Assembly: GCA_002418775.1 (NCBI GenBank)
Contig: DIEU01000067.1
Location: 1 to 59,863, forward strand
Source of the DNA: Firmicutes bacterium UBA5766
GTDB lineage: Bacteria > Bacillota > Desulfotomaculia > Desulfotomaculales > Nap2-2B
Direction: 5' to 3'
Length of the DNA: 59,863 nt
Positions 39,403-48,506 of this stretch are shown here, piece after piece. The notes under the pieces are model-generated. The model had not been told where the DNA came from. It saw only the letters and a program-made list of their open reading frames with translations, and did not search any database. Within the stretch, counting starts at the first letter, position 1, and every line of letters starts with the position of its first letter. The translations under genes were made by a program, and so were the position numbers.

Positions 39403-41652
39403 TTACTGTTTATGAAATGTTTCCTGATATTGATCGAGTGTCATCAAAACCACCCTGGGCTTATTTCCCTCCGAACCGCCCACGATTCCCTTTTTTTCCA
39501 TGATATCGATCAGGCGCGCCGCTCTTGTGTAACCTATGCGCAGGCGCCTCTGCAAAAGCGAGACGGAACCGTGGCCGGCTTCAATCAAGAACTCTACCGC
39601 ACGGGGCAAAAGCTCATCCTCATATTCCTGGGTATTTCCCTTTGAGTTCGTTTCCCCGATCAGGCGTCCCTCATAATTGGGACAGGCCTGCTTTTTCAGA
39701 AAGGAAACCAGCGATTCCACCTCCTGGTCGGAGAGAAAGGCGCCCTGCAAACGGACGGGTTTCGCCGCCCCGACAGGATAAAAGAGCATGTCCCCCCTTC
39801 CCAGCAGTTTTTCGGCGCCCGCCATATCCAGAATCGTCCTGGAATCAATTTGCGAAGAAACCGCAAATGAAATGCGTGACGGGATATTAGCCTTAATCAT
39901 GCCAGTGATCACATCCACCGAAGGGCGCTGCGTCGCGACCACAAGGTGGATTCCCGCCGCCCTGGCCATCTGGGCGAGGCGGCAGATGGCGTCTTCAACA
40001 TCTGCCGGGGCGATCATCATTAAATCAGCCAGTTCATCAATGATAACCACCAAAAAGGGTATTGTTTTCCTTTCTTCTTCCTGCCCGTCCCTGGATTCGA
40101 AGCTGTAAGGCAGGTTGTTATACCGGTTGATGTCCCTCACTCCGGCGGAGGCAAACAGCTCATACCTTCGCTCCATCTCCTTGACCGCCCAGCGCAGGGA
40201 AGTAGCCGCCTTGCGCGGTTCCGTAACAACCGGGGAAACGAGGTGGGGTATACCGTCGTATGTACTCAGTTCAACCATTTTGGGATCAATAATCAGGAAC
40301 TTGACCTTATCAGGCGGAGCTTTAAACAAAATGCTGGCAATCAAGATATTCAGGCAGACACTCTTCCCCGAACCCGTAGCGCCCGCAATTAAAAGATGGG
40401 GCATCTGAGCCAGGTCGGCGACGATGGGGTTGCCGGCAATATCCTTGCCCAGGGCTACCGTCAGAAAGGAAGCCGATTTTTGGAACTCATCGGTTTCCAG
40501 CAGCTCGCGCAATGGAACCATGGAAATCTCCCGGTTGGGCACTTCTATTCCAACCGCCGCCTTACCTGGAATCGGGGCTTCGATGCGCACATCGGGAGCG
40601 GCCATACACAGGGCAATATCGTCGGAAAGGCTTACAATCCTGCTTACCTTGACTCCCGCAGGCGGCTGTATTTCGTAGCGGGTTATTGTCGGCCCCCTGG
40701 ATACCTGGGCAACTCTCGCCTTCACACCAAAACTCTGCAGGGTCTCTTCCAGCGTGCGTATGCTTTCCGCGATATCCTTGCTTACCCGCCTGACTTTCGG
40801 GCGGGCCTGCCTGGCTAAAATATTTAAAGTAGGCAGCTGATAAGACATGTTCTCGGTTGTCGCCAGCGGTTCCAACTCACCAGGCAGAAAAACGGCCGGC
40901 AAACCTTCATCCCCGTTTTGGTTCCTGCTCTCGGCATGGTAAGTAATTACCGGCGTCCTGGCATCTTTCTTAAAAGACGGCGTGCAGTTGTCTTTTTTCT
41001 CGCCTGTAACACCCTCTTCGGCAAATCCTTCCGCTTCGATTCCGCTCTGATCAATGATCACCGGGGGAGAGGAAGGAGTATCAGGAACTTCAATTTCTTC
41101 TTCCGTAAAAAGAAAGTTCAGTAAAAACTGCTTAAAACGCGCATAGAATATGCTGGAACGGATGGCTGACCTTTTAATAAGCATATTGAGACTGATATTG
41201 GCGCTGAGCAGTATGCCGACCAGAGCAAGTGTAAACAAAACGACATAAGTCCCCGTCAGGCCAAATGAACGCTTTAAAACGAGGCTGCAAACCGCCCCTA
41301 TAATCCCCCCGCCTTTCCCCTTCAGGCCCGCATCCAGGGCGTGCGAAGGCGGAATCATCAGGTGGATAACTGTTAAAATCACTATAAAAATTAAAAGCCC
41401 GCCATAGAAGCGAGGAATTATCTTCAGCTGGCTTTTCAATAAGAGCAGGCGAAATCCGAAAAAGACCAGCAATATGGGAAAAACATAGCGCCCTTCACCG
41501 GTTACCCCGCGCAGGATACACTCTACCAGCCTGCTGACCAGCCCTACGGTGGGATTAAACAGGCTGATTAAACAGAGGATGGCCAGGGTAAGAAAAACTA
41601 TCCCGACTATTTCGTACTTTTGCTGTTCCTTGGCCTGCCTGGAAATTGCCAA
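39403..41652 (-). CDS. ftsK: DNA translocase FtsK/SpoIIIE
   Basis: A 749-residue DNA pump. Four or five N-terminal transmembrane helices (within about residues 1-165), an acidic linker, then an alpha/beta RecA-like motor with Walker A GATGSGKSV and Walker B VIIDELADLMM, and a C-terminal winged-helix gamma domain (SLLQRRLRIGYTRAARLID). It moves chromosomes through the division or sporulation septum. I choose TTG 41652, with AGGGG 9 nt upstream. In Bacillus, spoIIIE likewise adjoins tepA and ylzJ, here divergent. A copy of the dispersed element lies in its upstream region. Confidence 0.94.
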   Translation of the reverse strand: MAISRQAKEQQKYEIVGIVFLTLAILCLISLFNPTVGLVSRLVECILRGVTGEGRYVFPILLVFFGFRLLLLKSQLKIIPRFYGGLLIFIVILTVIHLMIPPSHALDAGLKGKGGGIIGAVCSLVLKRSFGLTGTYVVLFTLALVGILLSANISLNMLIKRSAIRSSIFYARFKQFLLNFLFTEEEIEVPDTPSSPPVIIDQSGIEAEGFAEEGVTGEKKDNCTPSFKKDARTPVITYHAESRNQNGDEGLPAVFLPGELEPLATTENMSYQLPTLNILARQARPKVRRVSKDIAESIRTLEETLQSFGVKARVAQVSRGPTITRYEIQPPAGVKVSRIVSLSDDIALCMAAPDVRIEAPIPGKAAVGIEVPNREISMVPLRELLETDEFQKSASFLTVALGKDIAGNPIVADLAQMPHLLIAGATGSGKSVCLNILIASILFKAPPDKVKFLIIDPKMVELSTYDGIPHLVSPVVTEPRKAATSLRWAVKEMERRYELFASAGVRDINRYNNLPYSFESRDGQEEERKTIPFLVVIIDELADLMMIAPADVEDAICRLAQMARAAGIHLVVATQRPSVDVITGMIKANIPSRISFAVSSQIDSRTILDMAGAEKLLGRGDMLFYPVGAAKPVRLQGAFLSDQEVESLVSFLKKQACPNYEGRLIGETNSKGNTQEYEDELLPRAVEFLIEAGHGSVSLLQRRLRIGYTRAARLIDIMEKKGIVGGSEGNKPRVVLMTLDQYQETFHKQ

Positions 41653-41763
41653 AAAAATCAACCCCTAGCAGTTATATACTACATGTGATAACAGATTCCT
41701 GCAATAATACTATATTTTACCAGTCAGGATTCTATTACCTTATTTCATACTGCGCGGGATTGT

Positions 41764-41802
41764 TTCATTAGGGAAGTCAACTGCCTATGTGTTCATGTTT
41801 GC
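41764..41802 (-). repeat. Structured dispersed element, copy 5 (right-arm fragment)
   Basis: The reverse complement reads GCAAACATGAACACATAGGC, then AGTTGACTTCCCTAATG, matching copy 1 positions 9874-9908 with few changes. It is oriented toward ftsK, about 110 bp before its start, far from the glycan cluster. Confidence 0.6.
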
Positions 41803-41881
41803 ATTTTAAAAAACTAGAGGTGTATTTTTGGATACATTTAAACATACTAAAAAAACAATTCGACTTCAAGGAGAAGAACAG

Positions 41882-42688
41882 ATGCCCGAAGAAAACCGTG
41901 ACAACGGTAAGAACGACTTTCCCTACCCGCCCGATTTTGAACCGGATCACGGATGTGACCCGTATGATCCGAACGCACCCGTACCGCAGGAACCCCAACC
42001 AGATAAACAGAACCAGTCAAGTATGCAAAATTTAAAGGAGATAGGGACCAATACTTTGCCGGACGGCAAGAGCAATATTCACTGCCTAACCATCATCGGC
42101 CAGATCGAAGGGCACCTCGTTCTGCCTCCCCAGAACAAAACCACCAAATACGAGCATATCATCCCCCAACTGGTTGCCCTGGAGGAAAGCAGCGACATTG
42201 AAGGCGTGCTGGTAGTCCTTAACACAGTAGGCGGCGATGTAGAAGCCGGGCTGGCAATTTCCGAGATGGTCGCCGGGCTTTCCAAGCCGACCGTAGCCAT
42301 AGTCCTGGGCGGCGGGCACAGCATCGGGGTCCCGATAGCAGTGGCGGCTCAGTATAGCTTCATTGCCCAGACCGCCAGCATGACCATCCACCCGATCAGA
42401 CTGAACGGCCTGGTTATCGGTGTTCCGCAGACCTATGAATACCTGGACAAAATGCAGGACAGGGTAGTGCGCTTTGTAACCCAGCACTCCAAAATAAGTG
42501 AGGCTACTTTCAGGGAAATGATGTTCCGCACGGGCGAACTGGCCAGAGATATCGGGACTGTTTTAATCGGCCAGGAAGCGGTCGAATGCGGTTTAATCGA
42601 TGAAGTGGGCAGCGTGGGGCATGCGGTGGATAAGCTGAAGAGGTTGATCAGGGATAAAAAACAGTGGGAAGTGCAATCTGTTCAATGA
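41882..42688 (+). CDS. tepA: TepA, ClpP-like protease (translocation-enhancing protein)
   Basis: A 268-residue ClpP-fold protein. A proline/asparagine-rich N-terminal region of about 55 residues is followed by the domain with VLNTVGGDVEAGLAISEMV, VLGGGHSIGVPIAVAA around the catalytic serine and MTIHPIRLNGLVIG around the histidine (parts quoted). TepA/YmfB is implicated in protein export or germination in Bacillus. I start at ATG 41882, with AAGGAG 8 nt upstream; a TTG 18 codons earlier is unsupported. Its stop overlaps the ylzJ start (ATGA). Confidence 0.9.
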   Translation: MPEENRDNGKNDFPYPPDFEPDHGCDPYDPNAPVPQEPQPDKQNQSSMQNLKEIGTNTLPDGKSNIHCLTIIGQIEGHLVLPPQNKTTKYEHIIPQLVALEESSDIEGVLVVLNTVGGDVEAGLAISEMVAGLSKPTVAIVLGGGHSIGVPIAVAAQYSFIAQTASMTIHPIRLNGLVIGVPQTYEYLDKMQDRVVRFVTQHSKISEATFREMMFRTGELARDIGTVLIGQEAVECGLIDEVGSVGHAVDKLKRLIRDKKQWEVQSVQ

Positions 42689-42918
42689 TTATCTACACAC
42701 CTTTATACCTCGAACTTGTCCTGGAAGGGCTGGAAGATATGAAAGAGCTCAAGACCCGCCAGGTGGAACTGGACGGAGTGCCCCTGGTTATTGAAGATAC
42801 CGGCCCCGGGCAGGGCAAGGTGGTCAAATTATTAAGCACCAACCCAAAGGACTACCTGCGCGCCGATTTAAGCCCGGGTACTGTAATCAAATTCACCCAG
42901 CAGTGGTCCAAACCCTAA
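42685..42918 (+). CDS. ylzJ: YlzJ-like protein
   Basis: A 77-residue protein starting MIIYTPLYLELVLEG, matching the YlzJ-like family. The ATG overlaps the tepA stop by 4 bp, and tepA-ylzJ next to spoIIIE/ftsK is the Bacillus order, which supports the name. Function is unknown. Confidence 0.82.
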   Translation: MIIYTPLYLELVLEGLEDMKELKTRQVELDGVPLVIEDTGPGQGKVVKLLSTNPKDYLRADLSPGTVIKFTQQWSKP

Positions 42919-42990
42919 AACAAGCCGCGGCATGGAAGTCTCCCCGGTAAATCTCAGGCTGTTCCTGCTCCAGATTAAAATTTAGTTTCC

Positions 42991-43180
42991 TTAAATCCTG
43001 AAACTAACAAAAAAAGTTGTTCCACACGGACCTGTTTCAAGATCTATTTTTGCGTTATGTCTGGCGGCTATCTTATAGCAAACCGCCAAATATCATTCTC
43101 TTCCAAGCTTATGTAGGGAATTTCTTCAAGCTCGAGATTGACGTTTTTATCATCTTTAATTGCATCTATTAAAAGGGTCC
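42991..43180 (-). pseudogene. Histidine-kinase C-terminal relic
   Basis: The minus strand encodes two pieces of a sensor kinase. Around 43086-43175 it reads LIDAIKDDKNVNLELEEIPY, resembling the region before the N box. Around 42991-43077 it reads AVCYKIAARHNAKIDLETGP ending GTTFFVSFRI, which is the G2/C-terminal end of a PAS-type kinase ATPase domain. The N box, G1 and F box between them are missing and the frames do not join, so an internal deletion has occurred. No start remains. Confidence 0.65.
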
Positions 43181-43202
43181 TGAAAAAAATAAAAAAAGGC
43201 GG

Positions 43203-43231
43203 TTGTATTTTTATGCAGCTGATTGTATAAT
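43203..43231 (+). promoter_or_regulatory. Promoter of the arginine operon with possible ARG box
   Basis: TTGTAT, 17-bp spacer, TATAAT. The sequence TGTATAATTATCGT over the -10 agrees with the ArgR consensus TGAATAATTATTCA at 10 of 14 positions; this is a weak match. Confidence 0.55.
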
Positions 43232-43259
43232 TATCGTTGTGTCTTAGGAGGCGCTGAAG

Positions 43260-44300
43260 TTGTATAAAGCAAGCGTGATAGGCGCCACCGGGTATACGGG
43301 CGCCGAACTGGTGAGGATTTTAAGCTACCACCCGGAAGTGGAACTGGCCGGTATAACCACACAGAGCTATGCCGGAAAGCCTTTCTGGGAAGTATACCCA
43401 CACCTGTACAAACATGTGGAGATGATCTGCGAAGAACAGGATATCCCCGGCATAGTGAGCCGCAGCGACGTCGTCTTCTCCGCCCTGCCGCACGGCCATT
43501 CCATGGAAGTGGCGATAGAGGCCGACCGTCAGAATAAATTCTTTATCGACCTGGGCGCAGATTTCCGCTTCCGTGATTTTGCGGTTTACGAGTCCTGGTA
43601 TGGAATTACCCACACTGCCAGGGAATTGAACGAAAAAGCCGTTTACGGGCTGCCGGAAATTCACCGCCGGGAAATAGCTCAGGCAAGGCTGATTGCAAAT
43701 CCGGGCTGTTACCCGACCAGCATAATTCTGGGTCTGGCGCCCTTGCTGAAAAAAGGTTTAATTGACCCGGACAGCATTATAAGCGACTCAAAATCAGGCG
43801 TCTCAGGGGCGGGCAGGGCCCTTTCCCTGAACGTACACTACTGCGAGGTAAACGAAAGCATAAAAGCATACGGTGTAACAACGCACCGGCACACGCCGGA
43901 GATCGAACAGGAACTTGGCCTGCTGGCCGGCGGGGAAGTGGCGGTTTCTTTCACGCCACACCTGACCCCGATGATCCGCGGCATCTTAAGCACTATCTAC
44001 GCCGTGCGCAGCCGCCCCTTCCAGCAGAAAGAAGCGCTGTCCCTGTACGAGGAATTCTATGGCGGCGAACCCTTTGTCAGCGTACTTCCGGAAGGCATGC
44101 TGCCCGCCACGAAGACAGTGTCCGGCTCAAACCGCTGCGTCATTGGAATTGTAACGGACGACCGAACAAACCGGGTAATAATCATTTCGGCAATCGACAA
44201 CCTGATCAAGGGAGCTTCCGGGCAGGCTGTGCAAAATATGAATATCCTGCTTGGTTTGCCTGAAGATACCGGACTTGCCGGACCAGGCGTCTACCCGTAA
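43260..44300 (+). CDS. argC: N-acetyl-gamma-glutamyl-phosphate reductase
   Basis: A 346-residue ArgC. The NADP-binding GATGYTGAELVRIL is near residues 8-21, catalytic Cys150 in NPGCYPT, and substrate-binding HRHTPEIEQEL near 213. It reduces N-acetylglutamyl phosphate to the semialdehyde, third step of arginine synthesis. The TTG start follows AGGAGG. First gene of the arg operon. Confidence 0.96.
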   Translation: MYKASVIGATGYTGAELVRILSYHPEVELAGITTQSYAGKPFWEVYPHLYKHVEMICEEQDIPGIVSRSDVVFSALPHGHSMEVAIEADRQNKFFIDLGADFRFRDFAVYESWYGITHTARELNEKAVYGLPEIHRREIAQARLIANPGCYPTSIILGLAPLLKKGLIDPDSIISDSKSGVSGAGRALSLNVHYCEVNESIKAYGVTTHRHTPEIEQELGLLAGGEVAVSFTPHLTPMIRGILSTIYAVRSRPFQQKEALSLYEEFYGGEPFVSVLPEGMLPATKTVSGSNRCVIGIVTDDRTNRVIIISAIDNLIKGASGQAVQNMNILLGLPEDTGLAGPGVYP

Positions 44301-44321
44301 AAAACAAAACAACAAGGAGGA

Positions 44322-45557
44322 TTGATCCGCCCGGTGATTAACAACAGCAGTGATTGGGAGATGGTTCCCGGTGGTGTTACAGCAGCCAAAGGTTTCCTGG
44401 CTTCGGGAGCCGCCGCCGGAATAAAATACAAAGAGAAAAAAGATATTGCTTTAATTTTTTCGGAAGTTGAAGCCTGCGCTGCCGGCATGTTTACCACTAA
44501 CAAGGTTAAAGCCGCCCCTGTTTTGCTGAACATGGAACGGGTTAAACGTGGATCGGCCAGGGCAATTGTGGCCAACAGCGGCAACGCCAACGCCTGCAAC
44601 GGAGAACAGGGAATGCAGGACGCCAGGGCAATGGGGGAAGAGGTTGCCCGGTTATTGAACATCCCCGGAGAAAGCGTACTGATCGCCTCAACGGGTGTAA
44701 TCGGCCAGCCTATGCCTATGGAGCGCGTCCTGCCCGGAATAGCCGAAGCCGTATCCATTTTAAGCAAAGACGGCGGCGGCCCGGCGGCTGAAGCGATTAT
44801 GACCACGGATACCGAGCCCAAGGAAGCAGCGATGAGCTTTTCAATAGGCGGCAAAAAGGTCACCATAGGGGGTATGGCTAAAGGTTCGGGAATGATTCAC
44901 CCCAACATGGCCACCATGCTCTGTTTTGTAACCACAGACGCCGCAGTCGGGCGGGATTGCCTGAAAAAAGCCCTGCAGTACGCTGTCGACCGCTCATTTA
45001 ACATGATAACGGTCGACGGAGACACAAGCACAAACGACATGGTCTTAGTCCTGGCCAACGCTCAGGCGGCAAATAAGGAAATTACCGTTCAAAACAAGGA
45101 CTATTTAATTTTCCGTGATCATTTAACCAGGATCTGCTCCCATTTGGCCCAGGCAATGGCCAAAGACGGCGAGGGCGCTACCAAGATGCTGGAAGCGCAG
45201 GTCGTCAACGCCGCAACGGAAGCCGACGCACGCTTGGCAGCCAGGGCAGTGGCCGGCTCAAACCTGGTCAAAGCAGCCATCTTCGGTGAGGACGCCAACT
45301 GGGGCCGCATCTTATGCGCCGCCGGTTATTCGGGGGCCGAATTCGACCCGAACGCGGCGGATATTTACTTAAACGACGTGAAGGTTGCTGAAAACGGGCG
45401 CCCCTGCTCAGATTTCGAAGAAGAAGCCGCACGTGCGCTGTCTGAAAACAAAATACATATTCTGATTGATTTTAAATCCGGTAATTTTGAGGCCACGGCA
45501 TGGGGCTGCGATCTCACCTACGATTACATCAGGATCAACGCCCATTACCGGACCTGA
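44322..45557 (+). CDS. argJ: Bifunctional glutamate N-acetyltransferase/ornithine acetyltransferase
   Basis: A 411-residue (longest start) ArgJ. VPGGVTAAKGFLASG at the N terminus, the autocleavage motif KGSGMIHPNMATML with nucleophile Thr198, and GEDANWGRILCAAGYSG are diagnostic. It self-cleaves into two chains and recycles acetyl groups between ornithine and glutamate. The start is uncertain: TTG 44322 is only 1 nt from AAGGAGG, and GTG 44334 is 13 nt away. Ends before a short tandem duplication. Confidence 0.95.
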   Translation: MIRPVINNSSDWEMVPGGVTAAKGFLASGAAAGIKYKEKKDIALIFSEVEACAAGMFTTNKVKAAPVLLNMERVKRGSARAIVANSGNANACNGEQGMQDARAMGEEVARLLNIPGESVLIASTGVIGQPMPMERVLPGIAEAVSILSKDGGGPAAEAIMTTDTEPKEAAMSFSIGGKKVTIGGMAKGSGMIHPNMATMLCFVTTDAAVGRDCLKKALQYAVDRSFNMITVDGDTSTNDMVLVLANAQAANKEITVQNKDYLIFRDHLTRICSHLAQAMAKDGEGATKMLEAQVVNAATEADARLAARAVAGSNLVKAAIFGEDANWGRILCAAGYSGAEFDPNAADIYLNDVKVAENGRPCSDFEEEAARALSENKIHILIDFKSGNFEATAWGCDLTYDYIRINAHYRT

Positions 45558-45585
45558 TTTTATATTTCCAGATTTTATATTTCCA
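45556..45585. repeat. Tandem 15-bp duplication between argJ and argB
   Basis: GATTTTATATTTCCA occurs twice head to tail, beginning at the second base of the argJ stop codon. Likely replication slippage. Confidence 0.9.
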
Positions 45586-45599
45586 GGGAGGCAAAAAGG

Positions 45600-46493
45600 T
45601 TGTCCAAAATTACTCCGGGGGAGAAAGCCGCTATTTTAGTGGAAGCTCTGCCCTACATTAAAAAATTTTACGGCAAAACAGTAGTAATTAAATACGGCGG
45701 TCACGCAATGACCGAAAATGAGCTGAAAAGGGCTGTGCTCACCGACGTTGTCCTGATGAAGTACGTGGGCATCAACCCTGTAATTGTCCATGGCGGCGGC
45801 CCGGAAATAAACACCATGCTCAAACGGCTGGACATCAAATCGACTTTCCTAAACGGCCTGAGGATCACAGATGACGAGACCATGGAAGTTGTTGAGATGA
45901 CTCTTGTCGGAAAGATCAACAAGGAAGTCGTTTCCATGATCAACAGCTTCGGCGGAAAAGCCGTCGGCCTGTCCGGCAAGGACGCGGACATGTTCCAGGC
46001 CAGGCGTAAAACCGGACAGGTAAAAAGACCGGACGGCAGCACGGCTGTCGTCGATATCGGACTGGTCGGGGAAATAACTACGGTCAACCCCAGGATTATT
46101 AACACATTAATTAGTGAAAGCTACATCCCGGTAGTTGCCCCGGTAGCAGTCGGGCCGGACGGGGAAAGCTACAATCTCAATGCCGACCATGCCGCCGGTG
46201 AACTGGCCGTAGCTTTAAAAGCAGAAAAGCTAGTCATTTTAACTGACGTGGAAGGCATCTTAAGAGACATCAACGACAAGGGCTCTCTCATCTCAGTAGT
46301 TGAAACCGGCGCCATACCGGGGCTTATTGAAGAAGGAATAATCGACAAAGGCATGATCCCGAAGGTGGAATGCTGCATCAGCGCCATCAAGGGAGGAGTA
46401 GAAACAACTCACATCCTTGACGGGCGGGTGGCTCACTCAATCCTCCTGGAAGTATTTACTGACAGGGGAATTGGAACCATGGTTGTACAATAA
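45600..46493 (+). CDS. argB: Acetylglutamate kinase
   Basis: A 297-residue amino-acid kinase. KYGGHAM near residues 30-36, VHGGGPEIN near 64, the NADHAAGELAVALKAEKLVIL region and TDVEGIL are typical. It phosphorylates N-acetylglutamate. The N-terminal helix preceding the kinase core is typical of the arginine-inhibited form. The TTG start has GGGAGG 7 nt upstream. Third gene in the operon. Confidence 0.96.
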   Translation: MSKITPGEKAAILVEALPYIKKFYGKTVVIKYGGHAMTENELKRAVLTDVVLMKYVGINPVIVHGGGPEINTMLKRLDIKSTFLNGLRITDDETMEVVEMTLVGKINKEVVSMINSFGGKAVGLSGKDADMFQARRKTGQVKRPDGSTAVVDIGLVGEITTVNPRIINTLISESYIPVVAPVAVGPDGESYNLNADHAAGELAVALKAEKLVILTDVEGILRDINDKGSLISVVETGAIPGLIEEGIIDKGMIPKVECCISAIKGGVETTHILDGRVAHSILLEVFTDRGIGTMVVQ

Positions 46494-46511
46494 AAGCAAG
46501 GAGTGTTTCTT

Positions 46512-47717
46512 TTGACTCACGAACAGATTATCGAACTCAGCGACAAATATGTCATGAAAACCTACGGCCGTCTGCCTCTGACCCCCGTAAAAGGGGCGGG
46601 AGCGCGCGTCTGGGACGCCCGGGGCAGAGAATATCTTGATTTTCTGGCCGGCATAGCTGTCTGTTCCCTCGGCCACTGCCATCCGGCGGTAGTCAAGGCA
46701 ATCGCTGAGCAGGCCTGTACATTGATGCACGTTTCCAACCTGTATTATATTGAACAGCAGGCAAAGCTGGCCAAGTTGCTGGCGGAGAACTCCTTCGGAG
46801 ACCGTGTCTTTTTCTGCAACAGCGGGGCCGAGGCCAACGAGGGAGCAATCAAACTCGCCCGCAAATACGCCAGGTTAAACCGCGGCTCCCAAAAATATGG
46901 GATTATTACCGCTTTCAAATCTTTTCACGGGCGTACCCTGGCCGCCCTGACAGCCACTGGTCAAGCCAAATACCAGAAAGATTTCGACCCCCTGCCAGGC
47001 GGTTTTAAATATGTCCCTTTCAATGACCTTGCCGCGCTTGAGAGCGCCGTTGACAAAAATACCTGCGCAATCCTGCTCGAACCCATCCAGGGCGAAGGCG
47101 GAATTTATGAGGCGGAACAGGAATACTTGAAGGGCGCAAGAGAACTCTGCAATAAGCACGGGCTTCTGCTTATTTTTGACGAAGTACAGTGCGGGCTCGG
47201 GCGCACCGGCGCCTTTTTTGCCTATCAGCATTACGGAATTGAACCCGACGTGTGCACTCTTGCCAAATCTTTGGGCGGCGGATTTCCAATTGGAGCCATG
47301 ATCGCCACGGAAGAGGCTGCCGGCGCTTTTTCACCCGGCAATCACGCTTCCACTTTCGGCGGAAACCCGCTGGCCTGCGCTGCTGCCCTGGCAGCCATGC
47401 AATTTGTGCTGGAAAATAATCTTATGGAGAACACCGCCCGTGTGGGAGGCTACTTTAAAGCCCGGCTGGAGGTTCTTTCAAGCCAGTTTCCCTTCATTAC
47501 CGAAGTGCGCGGCCGCGGCCTGATGCTGGGAGCGGATCTGACTCCGGGTTCCGCAGACGGCCAGGAAGTTGTAGCCCAATGCCAGGAAAACGGACTTTTG
47601 ATTAACTGCATTGACGGTCATATACTGCGCTTCCTGCCCCCGCTTATCATCAGCGAACCGGACGTTGACGAGGCCGTCGGCATACTGGCCGGCGTGCTGA
47701 AAAACCTGGCAGGCTGA
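46512..47717 (+). CDS. argD: Acetylornithine aminotransferase
   Basis: A 401-residue class III PLP aminotransferase. The PLP-phosphate site NSGAEANEGAIKLARKYA is near 98-115, catalytic-region IFDEVQCGLGRTG near 218-230, and the Schiff-base lysine in TLAKSLGGGFPIGAM near 247-261. It converts N-acetylglutamate semialdehyde to acetylornithine. I start at TTG 46512, 8 nt after AAGGAG. It is followed 36 bp later by the broken carB. Confidence 0.95.
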   Translation: MTHEQIIELSDKYVMKTYGRLPLTPVKGAGARVWDARGREYLDFLAGIAVCSLGHCHPAVVKAIAEQACTLMHVSNLYYIEQQAKLAKLLAENSFGDRVFFCNSGAEANEGAIKLARKYARLNRGSQKYGIITAFKSFHGRTLAALTATGQAKYQKDFDPLPGGFKYVPFNDLAALESAVDKNTCAILLEPIQGEGGIYEAEQEYLKGARELCNKHGLLLIFDEVQCGLGRTGAFFAYQHYGIEPDVCTLAKSLGGGFPIGAMIATEEAAGAFSPGNHASTFGGNPLACAAALAAMQFVLENNLMENTARVGGYFKARLEVLSSQFPFITEVRGRGLMLGADLTPGSADGQEVVAQCQENGLLINCIDGHILRFLPPLIISEPDVDEAVGILAGVLKNLAG

Positions 47718-47752
47718 GTATTCAGTAAGACATAATAAAAGGAGTGCTTGCC

Positions 47753-48468
47753 GTGCCCAGGCGCAGCGATCTCAAAAAGTACTGGTCATCGGTTCCGGAC
47801 CCATCATCATCGGCCAGGCGGCGGAATTTGACTACGCCGGGACGCAGGCTTGCCGCGCCCTGCGGGAAGAAGGCGTCCAGGTCGTACTGGCCAACTCCAA
47901 CCCGGCCACAATCATGACCGGTTCGGACATTGCCGGCAGGGTATACATCGAACCCCTCACCTGTGAAAGCCTGGCCGCAATCATTGAAGAAGAACGGCCT
48001 CAGGGACTTCTTCCGACTCTTGGCGGCCAGACCGGCCTTAACCTGGCTTGCCTTCTGGCGGACGAGGGCGTACTTGAGCGGTTCGGCGTTGAAATGCTGG
48101 GCGCTTCCCTGGAAAGTATCCTCATGGCCGAGGACAGGGAACTGTTCAAGGCAACCATGCTTTCGATAGGGGAACCTGTTCCCCTAAGCGCCACAGTTGT
48201 TGATCTGGATAATGCTTTTTCCTTTGCCCGGAAAACTGGCTACCCGATTATCGTGCGCCCGGCTTTCACGCTTGGGGGCACGGGCGGCATGGCCCGCACA
48301 GAAGAAGAACTGGCCGTAATAGTCGGCAAGGGCCTAAAGGTAAGCCCCATCGGGCAGGTCCTGCTTGAAAAAAGTGTTGCCGGCTGGAAAGAAATCGAGT
48401 ATGAGGTCATGCGGGACGGACAGAACAACTGCGTGACAATCTGCATCAAAGGTAATGCATCAAAGTGA
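47753..48468 (+). pseudogene. carB: carB pseudogene: frameshifted and truncated carbamoyl-phosphate synthase large subunit
   Basis: A GTG at 47753 with AAGGAG 8 nt upstream opens MPRRSDLKK, the classic CarB start. One base is then missing near 47779 and the sequence continues in another frame as VLVIGSGPIIIGQAAEFDYA through the ATP-grasp region to EVMRDGQNNCVTIC. There the CarB homology stops (CVTVCNMEN expected) and the frame ends in KGNASK. Only about 235 of roughly 1070 codons remain. Direct repeats TGCATCAAAG at 48442-48451 and 48456-48465 sit at the truncation point, suggesting a deletion junction. No carA precedes it. Confidence 0.88.
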
Positions 48469-48506
48469 TTTATTTTTCATAAGCATTCATTGGAGGAGAG
48501 ATATAA

